A DNA stretch of 64,000 bases, taken from positions 34,483,250-34,547,249 of the forward strand of contig OW028579.1 of assembly GCA_932294295.1 (NCBI GenBank). Direction: 5' to 3'. Made by a program: the position numbers and the translations under genes. Below the pieces are notes generated by a model that was not told the origin of the DNA, made no database searches, and saw only the letters and a list, made by a program, of their open reading frames with translations. Within the stretch, counting starts at the first letter, position 1; the number at the start of each line of letters is the position of its first letter. The stretch is from Alitta virens. Taxonomy: Eukaryota > Annelida > Polychaeta > Phyllodocida > Nereididae. Below are positions 24,248-35,604 of this stretch, one piece after another.

Positions 24248-25557
24248 GGAGTTAACTAACATTTTCGTTGATTATATCCCGCAAAATAATTTTAGAAAAG
24301 GTTATGTGGAGTATAATTAGTTATCACATGGCAAGAGGCTATTACTCCCTCGTATCATCACGCGAGACTCTGTATCATCTCGAGACCTGTAGAGAGATAC
24401 AGCCTCTTGCCATGTGATAACCTATAAAATATTGACTCATCAAAAATATTTGATACATTGGATCTTATATTTTACTGTATGAAATATGTCATCATGGAGT
24501 ACAAGGCTTGAGTTATCAATGGTTCAAACTTCAAAAAATGTATTACAAATTATGGAGTCCTTCAAGGATCCTTCAAGGATCAATCACTCCTAGGACTGGT
24601 TTTGTGACAATAATCAACAAAACAATAGTATAACAATAAAGCAAATAATACTCAGTTCTTTTTAGTACTTCAAAATAATTTTATTATGTTTATGCATACA
24701 GTTACAAGTACATAAATGATATTGCTACAATCTCTAATCAAATGATATACTTTGCTGTTGCTACAATACTTGGATAATAAAATAACCAAACACACAAAAT
24801 TAACAGTGCATTATAAACATTATACCCATGATATTTATGCAGCAGATTGTCTCTGAATATCAAAAATTACCAAACAGATTTTATAACTGGCATATGCATG
24901 ATGAGTCGGAATGGTGTAAATTATACATAATTTTACCTTCAAAAAATATTGTCACTCTAAAATGATACAAGGAAGCTTCTGCTTTTGTGTGTAGTCGTTA
25001 CATCAATTTGTAAATGTTTGTACATTTCTAATTGTTTATTATGTTGAAATTTTACTTGGATTGTTGTATTTATTTGCCTTCGAAATAAACACTCAAAGTG
25101 TCTTTAATCCAGCAAAAATAACAAAATACTACTTGAATTGAAATAGTGTAAACATTTTAAAATTATATCTATTTCAAAAAATTTTAATTGAAGTTTATCA
25201 TGGATCAGTGTGTCACATATATCTCGTAATATTATAATTATACAGACAAATTCCATATATTATTTCCTGATTTCCAGCAACAAGATATACTACCTATAAA
25301 GTAATTTTTGACTTTGCATGTATGATATCTTTAATATCTTTTTATAACAATATTATGTTATCATTTGAAATAAAACCCAATACCAACACCTAGCAACATA
25401 CAAGTACTGGTCTCGAGATGATACAGAGTCTCGGGTGATGATACAAGGGAATACCAGCCTCTTGCCATGTGATAACCTATAATTATACTCCACATAATGA
25501 TAACCTTTTCTATTGTTCTTTTGCGGGATATAATCAGTGAAAATGTTAGTTAACTCC
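24248..25557. mobile_element. 1.3-kb fold-back element with arms of about 140-150 bp
   Basis: The left arm 24248-24387 and right arm 25409-25557 are inverted copies. Outer ends read GGAGTTAACTAACATTTTC and its complement; inner ends read CTGTATCATCTCGAGACC. The core motif TATCACATGGCAAGAGGC also occurs inverted at 24401-24421 and near 24031-24051. The right side is flanked by a direct repeat of local DNA (25341-25402 and 25595-25648, ending CAACACCTAGCAACATA). Nothing coding is seen in the interior. Confidence 0.8.
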
Positions 25558-25812
25558 TTGATATAACAATATTATGTTATCATTTGATATAACAATATTA
25601 TGTTATCATTTGAAATAAAAACCAATACCAACACCTAGCAACATAATATACAGTTGAATGAAAATAATTATATGTATCCTCTATTAAAACTATCACAGTG
25701 AGGCACTCACTCTTCTTCTGGCCTTCCACATTAGTGTTCTTAATCATTGTTAATAGAGAGGTTCTACATGCTGTGTACTAACACAGAAATTCACAGTCCT
25801 AATAAAAAAATA

Positions 25813-27690
25813 CTAATGCCATGCACACAATTCATTTAGTTTCGTTCTCATTTCCATGTAACTTGTCATTGTGTTATGGACATCTTTAGTTTCTGTAATC
25901 TTTCTCCAGGCATTTACATCATCGTGAAGTTCAGTTCTAGTTGGTTTATTTAAAGGATTTGCAGTCACAATCCTCTCAGAACTATTTGCCAAATCTGCAC
26001 AACATTGCAATATTTGGCGTAGAGAATTCACGTTAACTTCGCAACCATCTGATTTGTCTCTTATTTGGCTCGTCATGGTACCAGCAAAAGAACTAAATAA
26101 ATGGTTCCCATGTAACCTGGTTATAACGTCAAATGGCGTCAAATAAGCATTGACTCTGCAACGGAATTTGCAAGGAAAGAGGCAATCTATGTCTTCGCTA
26201 TCAAAAATTGTTATCTTCTTGAACACTTGGGCTGTTTCACTTTCTGTCAAAAATCCTTTAATCTTTGCTACTGAGTTTGCGAAATCTTGCACATTCATTG
26301 TTGGGAATCGTATCTTGTAAAGAGCGTCTCCAATGACTTCTCGCATACTAGCGCCATCACAAGCAGGATCTTGTCCACCATTTTTGATGCATTTGTGTCT
26401 CATCCATTTCTTGATGCCACCAAACAGAGTAATTTCAAGTAGACTAGTGCCTTCAGCATCAAGCATGGCTGACAAAGCTGGTTGTGAAAGCTCCAGAAAT
26501 GATTCCTGTAGCAAAATCTCCTTTGTTTGTTTTGAGAAAAAGTCACGACACTTCTCTTGAAGAGCAGAAGAACTATAAGCGACTGCTTCATTCATGAATT
26601 CACACACATTTTCAGAGGTGAAATACGTACTGATGTGGTCAGCACATACCTTTTCCATGTGGTACATCTTGAAATGCAATGATGCTGCGAGAGATACAAA
26701 CACATTGCTCCGTGCAAGTGGTATTTCATCGCTGTAAATGAATCTGTAATAATAGAGCAAAATTATATTTAAGTAATACAATTTGGCAGCTGATTCCGAG
26801 AGCAAAGTTGATTTTGTGAGTAAAGTTATTTAAACATATAGAAAGTATGAGCGTTGGACGGTAGTAAAAAATTATGTGTAATTATCCTTTTTTTTTCATG
26901 GATACATATTGTATTATCCTATATATCAATATTATAAATGTTGTATATTTATTGGGTTTTTTTTTGTTATGCAGAGCTTCAGTCAACACCCTACCTCTCC
27001 CATGAGCAGCAGAAAGATAACAAAACAAGCTATATTCTATTTCTTAAGTGATATTATCATCATTTAGAAACTTGGGTCTCAATTGCCCGATACTGATCTG
27101 ACCTGGTCTCACCCAGGTTAGATCAGTATTGGGCACCTCGGGCCAACATCGGGCATCTAATTTCACCATCGGCCAGCAAGGCCCACTGTCGGGACCTTGT
27201 GTATTATCTGCGGTGTATGTGAGTGAATTATGTTTACCAACATGTTAACCTGAAAGGTCATTCAAGTCTGGAATAGATGCATGGAGAGTGTAGGGAGAGC
27301 TAGACAGTGTGCAAATACTATGCATTACACAAACCCTTGTATTGGCCATGGGGCTTCTATCTGCAGTGTAAATTGCACTAATTATTTATTTATAAGGTTT
27401 CTGCTTTGCTTCATCTCTTTTATAACCCAAAAAGTCTGTCTATTTTCTCCCGCGATTCAATCCCAACAATACCTCAACATTGCTTTCAATGAAGCGAAGT
27501 CCATACTGTCAATAGAAATAGGTTCATCCCCATGATTCCAGTCTGAGGCCATTTCATGAAGAACTGTGCTGCTCACTTTCAACATAAATTTGTGAGCTCC
27601 GATTGTTTCTCCAGATGCACCGAAGAAAACATCACAGCCCTCTTGTTTGTCAAACTCCATTCCAAGTCTCTTGCCCAAAGGATATGCCAT
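25813..27690 (-). CDS. BTB-BACK protein, array copy 1
   Basis: Two coding exons: 27690-27473 (start ATG, context CAAATGGCA) and 26743-25813, joined by a phase-2 intron that splits an Arg codon. The exon with the ATG begins at an acceptor (27699), so an upstream non-coding exon is likely. The product is 382 residues. Residues about 15-110 form the BTB domain (QEGCDVFF, AHKFMLKV, FIYSDEIPL). Residues about 115-225 form the BACK domain (ENVCEFMNEAV, FLELSQPALSAMLD, YKIRFPTM, GFLTESETAQVF). The last 150 residues have conserved CLFPCKFRCR and QCCADLANS but no PHR or Kelch repeats. It is closest to the BTBD6/BTBD3 group by the BACK sequence, but shorter. Family members act as Cullin-3 substrate adaptors; that role here is inference. 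Confidence 0.88.
27084..27135. repeat. Hairpin with 23-bp stem in the intron of BTB copy 1
   Basis: TGCCCGATACTGATCTGACC, continuing TGG, pairs with CCAGGTTAGATCAGTATTGG, continuing GCA. There are two mismatches and a 6-base loop. The homologous intron of copy 2 (near 36820) keeps the flanks but lacks this insert. Confidence 0.85.
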
Positions 27691-27699
27691 TTGTATGTT

Positions 27700-30170
27700 C
27701 TGCAAGACGTGAAGTATTTTAAAAGACATCATTCGTGTTTATTTAATATTTACATACTTTTAACTATTCAAGGATCCTCATTCTCATCACAATGCAGGTT
27801 TTATGTTTATGGGGATTTATAGCAGTATGAATTTGGCACTTGGCTGTCAGAAACATAACCAGTGAAAATTAATAGTTTAATATTTTGTATCATGAGTCGT
27901 CTGACACCATCATGAATAAAATCCCCTAACCTACAAATAGGCATGGTAAGGTTTCACATCATTTAGCTTGTGGTGAAGCATTTTCTGAGTGCACAAATAT
28001 ATAGCTCTGTATATATAACTTTCAGTTATGCTTAATTGTTTTTAAATTTAAAAAGCTTATGAATTTATATGGATTCTTACTTGTAGAGCAAACAATTCAG
28101 TATACTAAAACAGTGCGTTTTCAAGCAGTCCGTGTCAAAAATAGATGGCCAAGGACTTTCTGGGACAGGGGAGGCATTATCGCTAACTTGAGATTAGAAA
28201 TACAGGTTAAAAGTTGGAGAGCAATAGTTTATGTTGTAAAAAAACAACAACAGAAGACTGATAATAACTTTGCAGTTCCATACCAGTTATTTTTCAGTCT
28301 ACTGAACTGTCACATGTATAGGCAATAGGACATTTAATGTAACAGACAGTACAAATCCATCGTAGTCAAGAGCGTGTTGGTAAATTATGGTATATTCTTT
28401 AGCAACATTAGTGCATTGCATGAAATGATAAAGACTGGTCCCAAGATAATGGTGAAATTGTCAGTCTACTCATCGAACTGGTTAAAACCAGTTCAAATAT
28501 TGTGTTGTAACTTGAGCGACGTCAATGTATTGCAAACAGTCTGAACTGGCACGAACTTGCCATTTTTGGCTTTCAAACAAAAGCACACCTGAACAGACAT
28601 GCAAAACAATGGTGACATTGTTGTTTATCCAGAATTAACCAGTTGGCTCACAGTAGTGACATGAATTAAAAGAAAACTTCCAGTTACTAGTGCAAGATAT
28701 GCTTCAGCGACTACACAAGCTGTGAAATCAATATTGCACAAGTCAGTATATGCTTGGGCACACAAGTGGCATAAAAGAAACAGTGCTCATTAACCTAATG
28801 CTTACTAAAATGGCGCTAGGTTTTAAGAACCAGCAATATATGTAAATGGAAAAAAGTGTAAGACCCTCATTATTAGGTGAAAATTTATGTGACATTAATT
28901 TTGAGGTGGTGTTGCATACGTGAGGTTTTTAATTGGGACGATTTGTTAATAAATGCATACCATGTAGTCAGTCAGTAGCATGGCAAGCTAAATTAGTAAG
29001 TTAGCGGTAAGTCAGCCAAGATGGAGAGCATTTCCTGTGTATGGCACTCTGCAGGGGCAACATACACAGTTGAACCGTTAAAGTTGTTTAGGTTTCAGAA
29101 TCATTGGAGCATCCTATGCAGTGCGTAGGAATTTTCTTCAATTTGCTAGCTCAGACACATCACCACTGCTTTGAGCATAGCATTTAGCTATGGATTGAAA
29201 ATATTCCCAAGACTTTAGATTTCACTATTCTATCCTATCCTATCCTGTAGAATATTTTAATCTGAATACATTGTTATTCAAAACCCTTTGAAGGTGTCCT
29301 CACCAACCATTCAAATTCAATTATTATTGTAAGAAGTACTTGAATACTTTAATTTTATAATTATAATGCATATAAAAGAGAAAAATACAATAGAGTCCAT
29401 ATACAAACTGCTGCAGCAGCATACCCTCCTCAAATTTGAGAAAAGTAGGCAATGAATTTTGACCTGAGTGTATATATTGATAGCCATTTTTATGGGGACC
29501 CGAAATAAGTAATGTATTGCAATATAATTTTATAATGCATCATAGCACAGATAGTAATAATTATTATTGCAGTAAATTATTTTAAAATAAATATAAAGTC
29601 TTATAGTATGACAATAAAGGTATTAAAATTTACATCATACATATACATGTCATTCCTCCTTAGTATTATGGATGTTAGAAAATGTATTATGGATGTCATT
29701 TAGGAAATTTAAGTTGTTGTTCCATAGTTTCCATTATACTGAAAAAGGTATGAAATAAATGTTTGGAAAATATAAATTTCCAAATTTTCCTTATTATATG
29801 TCCTAAATAAATATGTCCATAAACTCATATCATCTTAAAGCATACTTTGTTGAACCAAACATGTTTTGATATTATTCTAAGTGCCAGGGTTCAGAAATGA
29901 AGCAAAAAACACAACTTACCACTATTGTTTTTCATATTTTCCAGTATTATGAAAAAATGTATAAATTATATTATATATTATATATTATTAATAAATTAAC
30001 AACTATTCTTTTTCCTTATCAAATCATGTCAATCACAGAACTGAACTTTTATAACTGCATGTTATTTCTAAAATAACTAAATTGCAAAGATTTAATGCTC
30101 AATAAGGAGCTAGAAATATAACTAATCTACTAAAAGATTATCATTTATATGTCCAAAATTGTCATATGTG
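27700..30170. other. Intergenic, no gene recognised
   Basis: AT-rich sequence upstream of BTB copy 1. The first few hundred bases resemble the corresponding region upstream of copy 2 (about 38870-39100) in patches. I found no exon, promoter or RNA gene that I can support. Confidence 0.5.
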
Positions 30171-30174
30171 GGCT

Positions 30175-31104
30175 ATGGCAATGATCCTAAGGAATATACA
30201 TTAAATTCAGCAACAATGTTATGCCACATAAAGATGTTGGGTATCATTTTATACAAATGAACCTTTTAAGGTTTTTAAATATATAAAGTCTAAATACAAA
30301 TAAATACAAATAATATTAAATGTTTATTTTGTTTGGAATGATACTCAACACATCCATTTTAATGCCTTTATATGTCAAAACTTTTTTTGGTCACTGTTTA
30401 CATTCAGCTGGCAACTGAAGGAACTATATATTATCAATTGCCATATTCCCTTCAACAGCTACTGAATTGTTGGGTTGCTGACTTGCATTAAATCTAAGGC
30501 ATTTAAATTAGTATTTATGACCGAACACTTAACAGGTGTATATGACGAAAGGAATAATAAGTATTGGAGCCAAGTGAAAGTAATATAGATCATTATGCAA
30601 CTAATTATTATGAAATTGCTAATTATAAGCAAAACCTGTTGAATGGGTTGAGCGTGGCAATACTATGATCAAATATTAATAATTGTATCCACATGATTTG
30701 TACAACATGTATGGCTGTCATTGCTAAGAATGGGATGCTAAGGAATATGAAGTAAACAACTCAATTTTTAGCATTTTTTCCAGATTTCCAATTATTATGA
30801 AAAAAAAAGAAAAAAAAAAGAAGGGATGAAACAAATGTCAAAATGAAGCTTAAAAATGTGAAAGTACTATAATTAAAAACTAGATTATATCAATGGCAAA
30901 ATGTTACTGATGTAAGGATGATAGAGTCATTGAAAGAGTTTAAAAGAGTACCGAATTTTCATATATTCCTTATATTATATTAAAATTATCTGTCGTTAAT
31001 GCTCATGAAACCCCAAAAAGGTATTTTAGACATATTCTTATTAAATTTTGTATACATGTAGATGCAGTAGTGTGGGAGTTCTGCTCCGGAAACACAATTT
31101 CAAT
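30175..31104 (+). repeat. Dispersed repeat R1, copy 1
   Basis: This matches 52386-53290 in the same orientation at roughly 85 percent. Shared blocks are TTATGCCACATAAAGATGTT, TATTATCAATTGCCATATTC and AGTAATATAGATCATT, and the end reads AGTTCTGCTCCGGAAAC. In the second locus these bases lie inside an element with inverted ends, so this is probably a truncated copy of it. Confidence 0.82.
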
Positions 31105-34080
31105 ATTTGCAGTAAAAGAAGACATTAAATCCTACCTAATGCTACATTGATTGGCAGTTTTCAAATTGACATTGGTTCATGAGAAATGTAATGTAGTCCT
31201 TGCTTGTTTTAAAAATATAGTTTGAATAGATAGATTCTAGTAGTGTTCTCAATTACTAATCATGATACTTTAATGAATTACACAAAATCTATAGGTTGAA
31301 ACTTAGTTTTCACCATTACACCCTAATCACATGACTGAAATATTCCTGTGCACGTGTGTATATGCTTAATACAGAAATGTGAAAGCTTAGACCTATGCCG
31401 GTACTGTAGAAATGCATAACAGGCAGTAAAATATCACATGTGTGTTTCATGTCATTGACTAATTATTCAACAAAATAGTCCTGTAGTACAAGCATTAAGG
31501 AAATCAACATTTTCCTGACCTCCTTCAGTTGCATGATTAATGCTTTTGGTTATGGCTGAAAGCTCTCAGATAAGGAAAATTTGACTGTGCAGAAAAAGTT
31601 TAAACTTTTCTATGAAAGTATTAAAAACTTCTTTTCACAAGCCAGCTTATGTGCAATAGTAAAGTTATATGACTCAATGGCAGCAATTTTTTTTTTTTAT
31701 ATTTGCAACACACTTTGTCACTTTAAAAAAAAAAGTGATGAGTATACTGGCCCTGCAAATATGCATAGCTATCGACAAGCAGGTAGTTTTCTTAGTTTTC
31801 TTTATGAAAAAAACCAGCCTAGTTGCCATGGATACCACTTGACATTATATACCCACATGGTATATTATGAGAGCATTGCTCATGTTAACCTTCTACAAAA
31901 AAAAATGTCAGCTTTGTTGGTTATTATTACACACAGATGTAAAAAAACATTGCCTACAGCTTTGCTTGAACAGATTTTGTTGAACAATTGGGATTATTCT
32001 TAAAATCAACATCGTTGACAAAAGTGACTTTTTGAAAGTGCCGTATGGGCTAAAAAACCTATGGTTTTGAATCAGTCCCTACATCTACATGTAGGGACTG
32101 ATGGATCGGTCTACTGTTACATAGAAGCTCACATCAAATTATGATGAGACAGCCTTCACCATTATGTGCTAGAGGAATTTATGTGTTATTTTATCTGAAC
32201 AAAAGCATTCATACAGCATGATAGATATGTTGCTATTTTTCCGATTTCAAGATTGCTTCCTTTTTTTAGTGCAATTAGGTTCTGAATTCAATAAACATGA
32301 CTTTACGTTTCAAGTGGTACATTGACAGCCCTCTTTCACCTATTTTGTAAGAGATAATATACTTGGAAGATGGGAATACAAGATAATGAAGTGATGTAGA
32401 ATGTAAATCATCATCTGGCTGCATAGCCAAAGGAAACCTCATGGAAAAGACATGTCCCTTGAAACTTACTGAAAAACAAAGATATGCTAACAGCTTCAAA
32501 AGTTTATCACACTTAGAGGACAATGCAACTGATGAACACTCACTCACCTGCCAAACAATTGTGCAAAAGCTCAATTGCATATTGGGCAAACACTTACTGA
32601 CAGGTGCAAATATAAAATATTAACTATCAAAGATCATTATGCCTTAAACATGGCCAAAATAGTGCACCAACATAAAATGAAAATATTGCCGCACATATAC
32701 ACTGACAGGAAATATTGCCCCACATGACACACTGACAGAAAAATTAAATTCATGGTTTGTCTGGCTGAGACATGCACACTTTTCTGACCAACATCACATG
32801 AGAACAACATTCAGAAAAAAATATGAGCCTTTCCGAGAGTCTTGTATTCTTTCAATAGCGACATATATAGTCACTAGCCATGAGTTGGGGTTACTTGGCA
32901 TCAACTGGAACTGAGGGACTCAACATAGTACAACATACTATGAATGCTCAGGTGCGTTTAGACAACTCCCAGAAACATGTTGCCTAGGATTTTTTAATAT
33001 ACTCATGCATAATATGTAAGGAACAAACCTTACAACAATACCAAATTATCAGGATACTTTTAAAACTCAGGATGTCAACCTACTAAACTTTTGCCTTCTT
33101 AATCAATTATCCAGAATTAAAGCTTACAAGCACCATTGAAACATGATTGAATTTTCAGAGGTGCAGTTTGACGAATGACATTAGTCATTTTTGGATGTTT
33201 GCAACAAACCTGTAGTAAAGGAGTATGATAAACTGACACATACTTCTAATATCGCTCCGTGGCATACAACCTGAAAGAAATTCTCTTCTTAGGAGATATC
33301 AACGTTGTTTTCTTATCATAAAACACATAATTTATACTACATGTGAGTGAAAACAGACTGAAAATCGAATAATTATTTACGAAGATATGACATTTGGAAA
33401 AATCTGTGGACAGAATTTTCCAGTTTGGAGCCCTTTTATATTAGCATCGGTCCGAACGGTCTGCATAGTCTGCAATTTACGGAACGTACTAGGCAAAGCT
33501 TTCTGGGAAAAGCCAGGGAGCGATATTAGAAGTATTCTCCGGTAAGCCCAAAGACTATATATTCTTTTGAATAAGTTACAGGGGAATTCGGCGAGCAAGC
33601 CCAAAGGCTAGCTCGTCGCCCAAAGACCTGCTTATCCGCCTAAAGGTTATAATATCCAGCCCAATATGCAAACTCGGAAGGTATTGGATATTGGCAGCAA
33701 CAGCACCTAATAAATCTATTTCATTGCATGTCCACGGCACCTGTTATTCTGAATAAACAAGAAACTTATTGTGTAGGGTCTTTTGACTTGTTTTGACCAT
33801 TGAAACATCTGATACATGTAAGTACAGCATAGAGACAATGGAAGAATCATCAGAATGCGGCATTTTCAGTGGACTTAACTAACTTAACTGAAAAAGAATA
33901 ACTGAATTGTTTATGTTAAAGTATTTGAATTCTGGGTTGGCATGACTTATATTTATTGAGAAAGCATATCTATGTTTGTTTCAACTACACAACATATATC
34001 ATATGACTTTAATGTGTTGGATAATGCATAACAAAAAAACCTTTTTCATCTTTTAGATTTAAATTGGTTGGTCATGTGAC
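31105..34080. other. Intergenic, no gene recognised
   Basis: The longest open frame is 140 codons (31581-32003, plus) and starts at TTG. It is rich in Phe, Leu and Lys from AT-rich sequence, and no domain is recognisable. A hairpin at 32071-32102 is listed separately. Confidence 0.5.
32071..32102. repeat. Perfect hairpin, 14-bp stem and 4-base loop
   Basis: ATCAGTCCCTACAT, loop CTAC, then ATGTAGGGACTGAT. No terminator or attachment role can be assigned in a eukaryotic context. Confidence 0.9.
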
Positions 34081-34087
34081 CTGTTAT

Positions 34088-34158
34088 GTCAGCTATTACG
34101 GGAACAGGAAGAACAGGGAGAACAGGAAGAACAGGAAGAACATGAAGAACAGGAACAT
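34088..34158 (+). repeat. Purine-rich minisatellite (GAACAGGAA)
   Basis: About seven units close to GAACAGGAA or AAGAACAGG are tandemly arranged. Confidence 0.9.
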
Positions 34159-34818
34159 GATTGACATTTAGGGAAACTTTATGCAATATCTGAAAGGGAA
34201 ATGCAGGTAATATTACCAAAGTTTCCATTCCATTTTGTAATAATGGAGTGCTTTCAGCATTACCTTTAAGTGATTTTCTGTGATAAATAGCTCCCTTATC
34301 AACTTGGTAACAGGAATGACGTGCATAAAAGTCACCCCCTGCAAAAACGAAATCCTTTCTTTGAATATCGAAAAATATCATTTGAAATGTGTAAAATAAG
34401 CAGACATCCGTAAATCAACCATATCAGCGCTTTCATCTCTTGAAAAGTACACAAACCTAACAATTTTAGTTTTTCATCTAGAAGCATTTTAATACCATGG
34501 TAACAGGAGTGACATTGATTCTGTGGACAAACTTTAACATATGGGTAATGTTGCTAAAACTGCAAATATTTCAAAATATTCTTTGCCAATTAAATTCAAC
34601 TTCCCCTGATTATAATTATGTGAATATCATAAATGATTTTTAACTTACATTCATTGAGCAGGATAAAGAGATATATAAATTGAGGTGTGGGACATGCCCT
34701 TTTTTGTAAATTTCTTGTGTCTATTTATATCTTAACATTTGTCTGCCCATCCTCATACCACATTAATATTATTAAAACCATTTTGCATGTTATAATCACA
34801 TTTAAAAGTTGACGGACA

Positions 34819-34834
34819 GGGGGGGGGGGGGGGG
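34819..34834 (+). repeat. Poly(G) tract of 16
   Basis: Sixteen G bases in a row lie in AT-rich intergenic DNA upstream of BTB copy 1 and downstream of BTB copy 2. Confidence 0.95.
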
Positions 34835-35604
34835 TGCACCGTTTCTGTGGAGTGGCCCATATACGTAATTTTTAATGCAGTGAAGAACTTTTTTTTAAGT
34901 AGTGTTTAAAAGTTGTGTGTAGTTGTACAAACTCATGAAACATTAATCGAAACACTGTGATTACTAAGTAACTGTCATCATTTACTCTGTGAAAAAAAAA
35001 TTATAATAATAATAATTACAAAAAATTAAGTAATGAAAATAATTTATTATGCCAAATTTTGCCGTTTTTAAAGTCTACACAAGCAACACTGTCAACATTT
35101 CAACTAACAGAACTTGAAACTATGGTACAACAACCACAAGAGGTATCTAGTGCATTTACAGGAATATTGAATAGAAGCACCTCAGTTATATGCATTAATA
35201 ACAACAGCATACAATAGACAATACGAGTAATAACTAAATGATTCTTGTTAAAATACATATGTAATAGATATAAATGGATGGTCCAATAGGTAAAAATAAT
35301 AATAAAATCGAAATGTGTAAGCTATTTAGAAAGATATTTATTTAAAACCAACACAATGACGATGTGACTATGAAGAAAATAATAAAACATAAAATGTATT
35401 GTATTATGTGTTTTACTTCTTCTTGGATTATTTTAAATGTTATACACCCTTATAATACAGAAACAACTAACAAGGGAACCTTAGTAATAACTAATAAGAC
35501 CTCAGTTCTACTTTGTACAGGACAAGAGTTGTCTTAATGAAGAGGTTCTACACTCTACAGGGCACATATCTGACACAGTATAATTCACCAGCCCTACTGA
35601 AACA

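Noticed and set aside
31581..32003. 140-codon open frame on the plus strand
   Set aside because: It starts at TTG, is biased by AT-rich sequence and poly(T)/poly(A) runs, and shows no domain, splice context or paralog.
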